DNA of 45,537 nt, from NCBI GenBank assembly GCA_030648955.1, contig JAUSHB010000002.1, positions 1 to 45,537 on the forward strand, given 5' to 3'. Origin of the DNA: a bacterium. Its GTDB lineage: Bacteria; Patescibacteriota; Minisyncoccia; Phycocordibacterales; JAUSHB01. Position 1 is the stretch's first letter, and every line of letters begins with the position of its first letter. Made by a program: the position numbers and the translations under genes. The notes beneath the pieces were generated by a model. It saw only the letters and a list, made by a program, of their open reading frames with translations, was not told the DNA's origin and made no database searches. Positions 24,601-30,728 of the stretch are shown here, piece by piece.

Positions 24601-25332
24601 CGTCGTCCATGCAAGGACGTATGTTTTTGGCTCACTTGCCCCGTTAGAAGTAGGCTCTTTAGAGCCGCTAGTTCTAATGGGGTCAACAAGTTCAAATTTT
24701 ACCGTGACAGAAATATCGGCGATATCCTTATATCCATCCGCAACTTCATTGTTCGAAAGCGTCGTCTCGCATCGCGGACACATATGCATCGACTTGAATC
24801 CTTTATAGATAAGTTTTTTGTCGTAGAGCGTTTTGAATGCCCACCAAATGGATTCGCTATACGAAGCATTCATAGTTTTATAGCTATGCTCCATATCCAC
24901 CCATCTTCCAATGCGCGGGATCATTTTTTTCCAATCCGCATCATAGCGAAGGACGCTCACTTTTGCTGTTTCGTTGAATTTTTCTATTCCGAACTTTTCG
25001 ATATCTTTTTTGTGCTCAAGCCCGAGCTCTTTTTCAACCACATTTTCAAGTGGCAGTCCGTGACAATCCCACCCCCACACACGGCGGACAAAATTCCCTT
25101 TCATGGTGCGATAGCGCGGAATCACATCCTTCATAAAGCTAGTGAGAAGGTGGCCATAGTGAGGCGTTCCTGTCGCAAACGGAGGACCATCATAAAACAC
25201 AAAAGTTTTCTTGCCTTTTGTTTTTTTGAGCGTTTTTTCAAAGATCTTATTTTCGTCCCAAAATGCAAGGATTTTTTCCTCTCGTTCTGCGGTAGTAAGT
25301 TTTTTATTTTCTTGTTCCATAGAAATATTCAT
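21691..25332 (-). CDS. ileS: Isoleucyl-tRNA synthetase with inserted histidine phosphatase domain
   Basis: The product is a class I synthetase for tRNAIle. At 1213 residues it is well over the usual size (about 900-1050). HIGH is HYGH (58-61). The CP1 editing domain covers about 205-440 (TWTTTPWTLPGN-like segment at 242-252, GTGVVHIAPAFGEDD 351-365). KMSKR is at 852-856. The anticodon-binding domain follows. The zinc site is split: C510 and C529 lie before, and C763 and C765 after, a full histidine phosphatase domain at about 550-738. Four repeat-derived peptides are also inserted (219-233, 264-276, 512-528, 1084-1097). The start could be Met5 (25320). There is no stop or frameshift. It is first in an operon with orf60, a 2H phosphoesterase and recO. 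Confidence 0.96.
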   Translation of the reverse strand: MNISMEQENKKLTTAEREEKILAFWDENKIFEKTLKKTKGKKTFVFYDGPPFATGTPHYGHLLTSFMKDVIPRYRTMKGNFVRRVWGWDCHGLPLENVVEKELGLEHKKDIEKFGIEKFNETAKVSVLRYDADWKKMIPRIGRWVDMEHSYKTMNASYSESIWWAFKTLYDKKLIYKGFKSMHMCPRCETTLSNNEVADGYKDIADISVTVKFELVDPIRTSGSKEPTSNGASEPKTYVLAWTTTPWTLPGNVALAVGEEIVYSKIKKSKIKSQNDGVKLKDNEYYILAKDRIADVFHSEEYEIIEEFESKKLIGKSYKPLFDYYSNDIKLKNRENGWKIYPASFVTTESGTGVVHIAPAFGEDDLKLGEKYHLPFVQHVRMDGTFAGEVKDFAGMSVKPKSDDEKTRLSADIAVIKYLQEHNTFFDKQKITHSYPHCWRCETPLLNYAASSWFVKVTAIKKKLLAENNKVTWVPETMKHGRFGKWLHGARDWAISRSRFWGAPLPVWECQINADQRGLDAEQRGKRGCGKQIVVGSIQELQDNMEVSGNQYIVMRHAQAENNVSAVVSNDPRNGSKLTEEGKRQAIKTGKSLRNKKIDTIYSSDFYRTKETAEIVAREIGIPSENIIFDARLREVNTGTFEKKTNAEYNGYFSSPLERFYKTPPEGENLMDVKRRVMEFIFEIDRKNSHKNILTVGHDHASWALVAGSQGFTPEQAAELKQEGKNFLKNAQAISVPFCPFPHNADYELDFHRPYIDAIKFPCSCGGEMRRIPDVFDCWFESGSMPYAQFHYPFENKKEFKKNFPADFIGEGLDQTRGWFYNMLVLSVGLFGKTPFKNVIVNGLILAEDGQKMSKRLKNYPDPQDMVNKYGADALRYYMLSSPIMRGEDLKFSEKGVDEIQKKVIGRLLNVLSFYELYADSSVKATGTSKNILDRWILSRLNETKSSIEHSLDDYKLDNATRPIGEFVDDLSTWYLRRSRDRFKSDVSSDRKTALGTTRFVLLEFSKIIAPTLPFIAEELYQKVKEKKSAQSVHLENWPKGRVLTTLDKRLVVDMVETKAIASLGLEARAKAGIKVRQPIATLKIKNQKSKIKNNKELLQLIKDELNVKAILFDARSASEVEIDTTITPELKKEGQFREFVRNIQDLRKKEGLSTKDRAVLEVQTDNNGGDLIKSFAHDIQRICLLKDIAFTAMTAGEGITIDDLTFMVRLRK
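22042..22083. repeat. Repeat-derived insert in ileS (KIKNQKSKIKN)
   Basis: Tandem TTTTTGATTTTTGA units (minus sense AAAATCAAAAATCAAAA) encode residues 1084-1097 near the C-terminus. The same AT-rich pattern occurs in the ssb-rpsR spacer and at 24505-24543. Confidence 0.75.
23119..23685 (-). other. Histidine phosphatase domain inside ileS
   Basis: Residues about 550-738 of IleRS read as a complete histidine phosphatase (phosphoglycerate mutase-like) domain. The phospho-acceptor motif is MRHAQAEN (R556, H557, N562), YSSDFYRTKETA gives R608, LREVNTGTFE gives E635, and TVGHDHA gives the second catalytic H698. All four core residues (R, H, R, H) plus the acidic residue are present, so the domain is expected to be active. 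It lies between the catalytic-domain strand ending in WEC and the LDFHRPYID segment. Confidence 0.92.
23749..23799. repeat. Repeat-derived insert in ileS (INADQRG type)
   Basis: TCCGCGTTG-type units with 10-11-nt period (23758-23797) encode residues 512-528. They fall exactly between the two cysteines of the first zinc half-site, changing a C-x2-C into C510-x18-C529. Confidence 0.75.
24505..24543. repeat. Repeat-derived insert in ileS (SKIKKSKIK)
   Basis: AT-rich tandem units encode residues 264-276 within the editing domain. The pattern is the same as at 22042-22083. Confidence 0.7.
24639..24682. repeat. Palindromic insert in ileS (44 bp)
   Basis: CCCCGTTAGAA (24639-24649) and TTCTAATGGGG (24672-24682) are inverted repeats with one mismatch. 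Inside lies GGCTC-TTTA-GAGCC (24653-24666). It encodes IRTSGSKEPTSNGA, inserted before EPKTYVLAWTT of the editing domain. Confidence 0.8.
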
Positions 25333-25361
25333 ACATAGTATCGGTTTTCATCCTTTCTTGC

Positions 25362-25393
25362 AAAAAATAAAGCCACTATTATTTCGGTGGCTT
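25362..25393 (-). terminator. Rho-independent terminator
   Basis: On minus: AAGCCAC-CGAAATAATA-GTGGCTT followed by TATTTTTTG. It ends the 25405-25632 transcript, just before ileS. Confidence 0.75.
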
Positions 25394-25404
25394 TATAAAG
25401 CAAA

Positions 25405-25632
25405 CTATGCGCGCTTGCGGAGAATACCAGATGGTCCTAATGTAATAACAACATCTTGTGGCCCTAAAGCAGCAAGTGCTTCATGGTTCGCCTGAGACAT
25501 GAGTTCCCGTACGCGATGAGACAGGACAAATCCATCTTTAATCGCTTGTTGTACGGCCTCACCATAAAGCCTTTGATAGTTTTTAACGTGGCGCACAAGG
25601 TCACCGGATGCAGTGAGCGTTTCGGTTGGCAT
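25405..25632 (-). CDS. Hypothetical protein, 75 residues
   Basis: MPTETLTASGDLVRHVKNYQ has a good Shine-Dalgarno (GAGGTG, 6 nt before the ATG) and a terminator right after the stop, so I take it as real. It is soluble, helical in its first half, and ends in a basic tail (LRKRA). No domain was recognised. Confidence 0.7.
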   Translation of the reverse strand: MPTETLTASGDLVRHVKNYQRLYGEAVQQAIKDGFVLSHRVRELMSQANHEALAALGPQDVVITLGPSGILRKRA

Positions 25633-25684
25633 ATATCACCTCGTTTGTAAATTTAATCCTACTTTAATATACCACATTTCTCTT

Positions 25685-27322
25685 TTACATCCTCTCCGGC
25701 GCGGAAATGCCGAGGAGTTTAAGAGATTGCACGAGAGTTTTTTTTGCAAGAAATGCGAGATCAATTGCGCCTTTATTATATGAGTCGCCTTGTATCACGC
25801 GCACATCGCGATAAAACTGACTGAATTCACTTCCAAGTTCATACGCATATGTGGTAAGTTTTTGAATCTGAAAATCTTTCGCAATAGCTTCGACAACCTC
25901 GGGAAATTCTGCAATCTTGAGCGCGAGTGCTCTCCCCCGTTCGTGATGTATTACATCTGCAAGAGAACTTGTGTCAGCCGTAAGATTTTTTGTGTTCTCG
26001 ATAATTGAGTTGATGCGGGCGTGCGCGTATTGCACATAATAGACAGGATTTTTTGCGGATTGCTCTCGTGCAAGTTTCATATCAAATTCCATATGAGTGC
26101 TGATCGCTTTCTCCGTAAAAAACCAGCGCACTACATCAATACCAAGCTCATCAACCAAATCTTCAAGCCAAATGACATTGCCCGTGCGCTTAGACATTTT
26201 CTTGGTCTCTTCTCCTTCTTTAAGTGAAACGAGTTGGGTGATAAAAACAATAAGTTCTCCGTTCCATCCGAGCATTTTTTTCACTGCCTGTATGCGCTTC
26301 ACGTGACCATGATGATCGGCGCCCCACACATCCACCACCATGTCATACCCTCTTCCCATTTTTTCGGCATGATACGCAATATCAGAAAGAAAATATGTTG
26401 GTGTCCCACCTGCCTGCCGCCCACCTGCAAAGTTTGCGTGGGCAGGCGCTTCGCCCGGCGCAGGCAGGTCGGAACGAACAATCACCCTGTCTTCATCATC
26501 TCCATATTCGGAAGTTTTGAGCCATATCGCCCCTTCTTTTTCGTAAGTAAAATTACTGTCTTTGAGCATCTTAAGAATTTTTTCCGCTCGCTTCCCCTGC
26601 CTGATATGCTCTTCTTCCGAATACCATGTATCAAACATGACGCCAAGTTTCTCTCGTATAAAATTTCGATTGTACGCCCCAACATGTTCGGCGAGCAAAA
26701 ATCCCGCATCAATTTCGTTCATACCGGCTACGTTCATATTTTTAATGATTTCTCCAAGCCGCGGGGTTTTATATTGTTCCCCTTTCCCGAGCGCAGTCTT
26801 TCCAAGTTCCTTGATCTGATTGCTCTCTCTTGAGTCGTTGATATAAAATTCGCGGGTAACTTCCGCGCCGGCGTATGAAAGAATGCGGGAAAGAATGTCG
26901 CCGTAAAACGCTCCGCGACCATGTCCGATATGCAAATCTCCTGTCGGGTTTGCGGAGATAAATTCAATGTTTATTTTTTTGTGCTTAAGAAAATCAAAAC
27001 CTTTTTTAAGGTGCTCACCAAGGGCTTCCGCTTCACTTAAAATCATTTCTTCAGTAAGAAAAAAATTTATGAACCCCGGTTTCGCAACATGTACTTCTTT
27101 AATGTAACGCTTACCTGTCAGAGATTTAAGAAGTTCTTCCTTGAGTTCTCCGGCGAGCTCCATCGGTTTTTTGCCTAATTGTTTTGAAACAATCAGAGCC
27201 ACATTCGTGGCATAATCGCCAAAATGCTCTGATTTAGTAACTTCAATACTACTTACATCAACGGTAAGAGAACAATTCCGAAGCGCCTGTCGTACTTCTC
27301 CTTGGAGAATTTCCTTGATCAT
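25685..27322 (-). CDS. argS: Arginyl-tRNA synthetase with a 20-residue in-frame insertion
   Basis: The product is a class I synthetase that charges tRNAArg and needs the tRNA for activation. The 545-residue protein has the N-terminal Add1 domain (1-90), HIGH (131-134, NPTGDLHIGHGRG), KMSKR (375-379), and the anticodon-binding DALR domain (about 425-545) ending in LGISAPERM. Family members read R-S-D-G-T-P-T-Y-F-L-S-D-I-A-Y-H. Here 20 residues rich in Ala, Gly and Pro (286-305) separate RSD from GTPTYF. They are encoded by a 60-bp palindromic element. The rest of the enzyme is intact, so it is probably functional. Confidence 0.96.
   Translation of the reverse strand: MIKEILQGEVRQALRNCSLTVDVSSIEVTKSEHFGDYATNVALIVSKQLGKKPMELAGELKEELLKSLTGKRYIKEVHVAKPGFINFFLTEEMILSEAEALGEHLKKGFDFLKHKKINIEFISANPTGDLHIGHGRGAFYGDILSRILSYAGAEVTREFYINDSRESNQIKELGKTALGKGEQYKTPRLGEIIKNMNVAGMNEIDAGFLLAEHVGAYNRNFIREKLGVMFDTWYSEEEHIRQGKRAEKILKMLKDSNFTYEKEGAIWLKTSEYGDDEDRVIVRSDLPAPGEAPAHANFAGGRQAGGTPTYFLSDIAYHAEKMGRGYDMVVDVWGADHHGHVKRIQAVKKMLGWNGELIVFITQLVSLKEGEETKKMSKRTGNVIWLEDLVDELGIDVVRWFFTEKAISTHMEFDMKLAREQSAKNPVYYVQYAHARINSIIENTKNLTADTSSLADVIHHERGRALALKIAEFPEVVEAIAKDFQIQKLTTYAYELGSEFSQFYRDVRVIQGDSYNKGAIDLAFLAKKTLVQSLKLLGISAPERM
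26409..26468. repeat. 60-bp GC-rich palindromic element inserted in argS
   Basis: The ends are CCTGCCTGC (26409-26417) and GCAGGCAGG (26460-26468), a perfect 9-bp inverted repeat. A second hairpin lies inside (GCCCAC ... GTGGGC). The length is exactly 20 codons. The same ends, with a different interior, bound the hairpin at 30684-30718. Confidence 0.85.
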
Positions 27323-27401
27323 AGAGTGATTCTAGCATGTCATGGCTTACAAACAAAAAGACGAATTCGTAAATCAAGGTTACTTAATTCACTCCCCCAA
27401 T

Positions 27402-27441
27402 TTATTATATATTTCAAGTCATGACTTGAAATATATAATAA
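27402..27441. promoter_or_regulatory. Perfect 40-bp palindrome upstream of argS
   Basis: Each 20-bp half is an exact complement of the other, centred on GTCATGAC at 27421/27422, with AT-rich outer parts (TTATTATATATTTC). It lies 80 bp before the argS start and 12 bp after the dut stop. There is no U-tract and little GC, so it is a poor terminator. A repressor operator or a cruciform site is possible. Confidence 0.6.
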
Positions 27442-27452
27442 TCGAGAAGCAA

Positions 27453-27878
27453 TTACTTCCCCGTACTGCCAAATCCTTTTTCGCCCCTATGCGAATCTCC
27501 GAGCTCTTCCACTTTTTGAATAACAGGCGATTCTATTTTTTGAATAAGAAGCTGCGCTATTTTGTGTCCTTTTTCTATCGTATAATCCTCACTTGAAAGA
27601 TTCACAATCCCTATTATTATTTCTCCGCGATACCCTGCATCGATCACTCCGCCCAGCGTTTTCAATCCATGGTTTATAGAAAGTCCGCTTTTATCCCACA
27701 CAAGTCCGACATACCCATCGGGAATTTCAAGCGCAATACCGGTCGGGACTTTTCCCCACTCTCCCTTTCTGATGTGAACGTCTTCCGACGCATACATATC
27801 CATCCCCGCGTCTCCTGCATGAGCATAGCTTGGTACTGTCGCGTCCGCTTTTAGTTTTTTGATTTTAATAGCGAGCAT
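27453..27878 (-). CDS. dut: dUTP diphosphatase (dUTPase)
   Basis: The enzyme hydrolyses dUTP to dUMP and diphosphate, keeping uracil out of DNA and supplying dUMP for dTMP synthesis. The 141-residue trimeric-type enzyme shows the five motifs: AGDAGMDMYA (1), WDKSGLS (2), GGVIDAGYRGEI (3), GHKIAQLLIQ (4) and RGEKGFGSTG (5, the C-terminal arm). It is complete and starts MLAIKIKKLKADA. With tmk and the dCTP deaminase upstream it forms a thymidylate-supply cluster, although terminators separate the genes. Confidence 0.97.
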   Translation of the reverse strand: MLAIKIKKLKADATVPSYAHAGDAGMDMYASEDVHIRKGEWGKVPTGIALEIPDGYVGLVWDKSGLSINHGLKTLGGVIDAGYRGEIIIGIVNLSSEDYTIEKGHKIAQLLIQKIESPVIQKVEELGDSHRGEKGFGSTGK

Positions 27879-27913
27879 ATTTATAATACGATTTTACCAT
27901 ATTTTACAAAAAT

Positions 27914-27940
27914 AAATCCCGCGTAATCAACGCGGGATTT
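27914..27940 (-). terminator. Rho-independent terminator of tmk
   Basis: AAATCCCGCGT and ACGCGGGATTT form an 11-bp stem with a 5-nt loop. On minus it is followed by ATTTTTGT. The stem is symmetric enough to work both ways. Confidence 0.9.
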
Positions 27941-27949
27941 AAAAAATTG

Positions 27950-28618
27950 TTATTCTTCAGAAAATAGGGTTGTGCATACCACCCGATAAACCTCCTCTAG
28001 GACTTTTTTGTGATCTCTGCTCGCATCTATCACACAATGAGGTTTTGAAGACAAATAGGCAAATAAACCGTCACGGACTCGCTCGTGAAAATCAGAAAGC
28101 TTGTCTTCAAATTTATTCGTGTCTCCGCGTCTCATGCTTCGCCCAAGACCGATTACGGGATCTATGTCCATAAGGATATAAAGATCGGGTTCAAGTCCAT
28201 CCACAAGTTTTCCTTGCTGTACTTTTGCCCCACGGAAAATTTTATCCAAAAAATAAAAAATTCCCTCAAGATCTTTTCTTCCTGACGCAAAAACTTGGTA
28301 TGCATATGTACTGGCACTAAACCGATCACAGATCACATGTATTCCTTGTGCGAGAGTCGGCTGAATAAGCCGCTCGATGTGTTGAATACGAGCAGAGCAA
28401 AACAGTCCCATTTCAGCCCTCTCATCAAGAGGATCCCCCGATTGAACCTTGCGTGAGATAACTAAGTCACGAATTTGCTCGGCGGTCGGCGTCCCACCTG
28501 GCTCACGAGTAAAAACTATTTTATGTCCCGAAAGCTCTTTTTTTAAATACTCCTGTGCAGATGTTTTGCCAGAACCTTCTCCTCCTTCAAAAACAATAAA
28601 TTTACCTTTCTTGTTCAT
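27950..28618 (-). CDS. tmk: Thymidylate kinase
   Basis: The enzyme phosphorylates dTMP to dTDP. The 222-residue P-loop kinase has GGEGSGKT (12-19), the TREPGGTPTAEQIR substrate segment and DRFSASTYAYQVF (the DR(Y/F) motif). The start ATG follows a good Shine-Dalgarno (GGAGG). No thymidylate synthase (thyA or thyX) lies in the window. Confidence 0.95.
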   Translation of the reverse strand: MNKKGKFIVFEGGEGSGKTSAQEYLKKELSGHKIVFTREPGGTPTAEQIRDLVISRKVQSGDPLDERAEMGLFCSARIQHIERLIQPTLAQGIHVICDRFSASTYAYQVFASGRKDLEGIFYFLDKIFRGAKVQQGKLVDGLEPDLYILMDIDPVIGLGRSMRRGDTNKFEDKLSDFHERVRDGLFAYLSSKPHCVIDASRDHKKVLEEVYRVVCTTLFSEE

Positions 28619-28666
28619 GGTGTCCTCCGGTTAATATTGTCTTCCGCAGTTCTATCACACACACCG

Positions 28667-28706
28667 CCAAAAGAAAAGCCCCGCATCATCCTTGATGGGG
28701 GGCTTT
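28667..28706 (-). terminator. Rho-independent terminator
   Basis: On minus: AAAGCCCC-CCATCA-AGGA-TGATGC-GGGGCTTT (one mismatch) followed by TCTTTTGG. It ends the dCTP deaminase transcript. Confidence 0.85.
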
Positions 28707-28725
28707 AACAGTACCTATAAATTGT

Positions 28726-29859
28726 CTATTTTGAACACCAGACCGTTTCCTTGTCTTTGAAATGTTTTGATAGCGACGGATTAGGGCTATAGTAATTTGA
28801 TCCTACGCTTTTTCCATAGAGTTTGTCGGGGATTTCCGCTGTTTTCTCAAAAAACATCCTACAAACACGTTGGTTATGAAAAAACCGACGTGGTACATCT
28901 CGAGGGCGCACCTCAAGCACAGCATGTGTTCCCCCATCTTCAAACCCGAAACCGTTATCAAAAAATCCGGCATAATGACTTCTGTATTCTCCCGCAGAAA
29001 CGTCATACACCATTAATTCTGCACAACAGGTCTCGGGCATCTTGATGCGTTCCCTTGTTGCGAAAAGATAAAATTTATCTGGTGAAGTAACAAGTTCCTT
29101 ATTTTTAGGCCGTTTTATGGGAACCCAGAAATCTTCCACTTCGTAGAAATCTTTTTTGGAAAGATCAAGGGACGTTACCGCATTTGAGCGGGACTCGAAA
29201 CCCACGATGTCTCTATCGAGATCAATATGAAAATACACACTATCGCTAAACATATCAATTTCGTCGTGATTAAGAGGCCGCCCGTCTTTGTCATAAAGTA
29301 TCCCTTGCTGTGAGTGCATCAGATAAAATTCCGCGCTTTTTACAAGACACTCTCCAGTTCGTACGCGAAACTGTATCATCTCCAACAGATGAGTAATGTT
29401 AATATCAAATGAAAGTGGAACTACTTCCAGGTAAAGAGGTCCTTTGTATCCGTGGTCTGCCCGGTCATATTGAGTATGCCGATCAATAAGAGCACGAACA
29501 AAAGTATCCGTCCTCCCTATTGAACTTTTGGGAGAGAAGTTCACTTGATAGTTACTGCCAAGTGCAAACGACTCATTGAGTGGTATCAAATAACACACCC
29601 CTTTTTCAAGAAAAGCACCCTTAGGCTTGATCTCAAAATCATAAGCACAGAAACGATCAATAAGACTCATGACCGTTTCCCCGGAAGAAGGTAGTGCTGA
29701 TGCTTTCATTCGATAAACCACATTACCAAGAGAGGTGTCCACGGTAGCCATTTGAATCTGCTCGTCTCGTATTTCTTGTGAAGAAGTAATCATGGGGACT
29801 TTTCCGTTTATGATTGCCCTCAGGTGTTGAGTAGGAAGTATCATGTCGTATATCCTCAT
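28726..29859 (-). CDS. dcd: Long-form 2'-deoxycytidine 5'-triphosphate deaminase
   Basis: The protein deaminates dCTP to dUTP, feeding dut. At 377 residues it is about twice the usual Dcd, matching the two-lobed DCD_N/DCD_C family best known from Alphaproteobacteria (MILPTQHLRAIINGK start, SPKSSIGRTDTF, DRADHGYKGPLYLEVVPLSFDI, then a second dUTPase-like half beginning around 180). The SS-x-GR nucleotide-binding motif (SSIGR) is present. The start could also be Met6 (29844). The symbol is assigned on family similarity; a closely related function on other deoxynucleotides cannot be excluded. Confidence 0.85.
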   Translation of the reverse strand: MRIYDMILPTQHLRAIINGKVPMITSSQEIRDEQIQMATVDTSLGNVVYRMKASALPSSGETVMSLIDRFCAYDFEIKPKGAFLEKGVCYLIPLNESFALGSNYQVNFSPKSSIGRTDTFVRALIDRHTQYDRADHGYKGPLYLEVVPLSFDINITHLLEMIQFRVRTGECLVKSAEFYLMHSQQGILYDKDGRPLNHDEIDMFSDSVYFHIDLDRDIVGFESRSNAVTSLDLSKKDFYEVEDFWVPIKRPKNKELVTSPDKFYLFATRERIKMPETCCAELMVYDVSAGEYRSHYAGFFDNGFGFEDGGTHAVLEVRPRDVPRRFFHNQRVCRMFFEKTAEIPDKLYGKSVGSNYYSPNPSLSKHFKDKETVWCSK

Positions 29860-29926
29860 TTTCAGTGGTTATTGGTGCTATAAAAGATCAACTGCTTACT
29901 AGTTTCTATCTTAATTAGAATCATAA

Positions 29927-29967
29927 GTAAAGCCCCCCTCCGCCTCTAGGGCGGAGGGGGGCTTTAC
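29927..29967. terminator. Very strong bidirectional hairpin downstream of rplK
   Basis: A perfect 18-bp stem begins GTAAAGCCCCCC, with loop TCTAG. It lies 130 bp after the rplK stop. On minus it is followed by TTATGATTC, so the U-tract is weak, but the stem is among the strongest in the window. Confidence 0.75.
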
Positions 29968-30097
29968 AAAATACTCTACATTACAGGCTCTATGGTTCAC
30001 TACTTGACTTCAATTCCTTACAGGAACAGTACACCTTTTGGATATTTTGTTCGAATTTAATTCTTCAAAATATCTCAAAAAATCGATTGAGGTTGCA

Positions 30098-30520
30098 CTA
30101 CTTCACCTCTATCCCCATACTTCGCGCACTTCCTTCAATAATTTTTGATGCCGCGGCAATGTCGTTCGCATTGAGATCTTTCATTTTTCGTTCCGCGATT
30201 TCTTTCACTTGAGCTTTGGTGATGGATCCCGCCTTGGTTACCAAATTCGTGCCGGAACCTTTTTCCACTCCCGCCGCCTTGAGAATAAGATTTGATGCGG
30301 GTGGAGTTTTTGTCACGAAATCAAATGTTCGATCTTCGTAGACGGAAATTTGCACGGGAATAATGTCGCCGATCGAATCTTTCGTTGCGGCATTAAAACG
30401 CGTGACAAATTCACCGATATTAACTCCCGCTTGTCCCAATGCAGGTCCAAGTGGGGGCGCAGGGGTTGCTTTGCCTCCCGGAACCTGCAGTTTTATTTTT
30501 TTAGTTATTTTTTTTGCCAT
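30098..30520 (-). CDS. rplK: 50S ribosomal protein L11
   Basis: uL11 forms the GTPase-associated centre at the base of the L7/L12 stalk. The 140-residue protein has the expected N-terminal domain ([22 protein letters not shown]) and rRNA-binding C-terminal domain ([40 protein letters not shown], about 97-137). It lies downstream of secE and nusG, but a 208-bp spacer with two palindromic elements separates it from nusG. The usual partner rplA (L1) does not follow; a terminator does. Confidence 0.97.
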   Translation of the reverse strand: MAKKITKKIKLQVPGGKATPAPPLGPALGQAGVNIGEFVTRFNAATKDSIGDIIPVQISVYEDRTFDFVTKTPPASNLILKAAGVEKGSGTNLVTKAGSITKAQVKEIAERKMKDLNANDIAAASKIIEGSARSMGIEVK

Positions 30521-30567
30521 AATTGATAGATTTTCTTAATGAGCGTAGCGAGTTTTGAAAATCATCA

Positions 30568-30662
30568 CCCAGCACTCAGTATTATTTATAAATTAGTGTA
30601 TCAGTATATTACTTATATTAGTCTTTTTTGCAACTCATTGTAACTGAATACTGAGTGCTGGG
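30568..30662. mobile_element. MITE-like 95-bp element with 16-bp perfect inverted ends
   Basis: CCCAGCACTCAGTATT (30568-30583) and its exact complement (30647-30662) border an AT-rich interior. It lies between nusG and rplK and has no coding capacity. It may also act as a long-range hairpin in the transcript. Confidence 0.6.
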
Positions 30663-30683
30663 TCAAGAAAATATACTTGCTTT

Positions 30684-30718
30684 GCCTGCCTGCCACGATG
30701 CTCGTGGCGCAGGCAGGC
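30684..30718. repeat. GC-rich palindromic element downstream of nusG
   Basis: GCCTGCCTGC and GCAGGCAGGC (perfect 10-bp ends) enclose CACGA-TGC-TCGTG with a 2-nt bulge. It shares its ends with the argS insert at 26409-26468. It sits 10 bp after the nusG stop, where it could act as a transcript end. Confidence 0.75.
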
Positions 30719-30728
30719 TCGTTATTTT

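Noticed and set aside
21691-25332. Assembly chimera producing the oversized IleRS
   Set aside because: The frame is open throughout, the domain is complete at both ends and placed at a natural loop, and base composition looks like the surroundings; read mapping would still be useful.
26234-26833. 199-codon plus-strand frame
   Set aside because: It is opposite argS, whose reading frame is certain.
25685-27322. argS as a pseudogene because of the motif insertion
   Set aside because: The insert is exactly 20 codons without a stop, and all other motifs are intact.
27342-27596. 84-codon plus-strand frame
   Set aside because: It spans the palindrome and the 3' end of dut and has no ribosome binding site.
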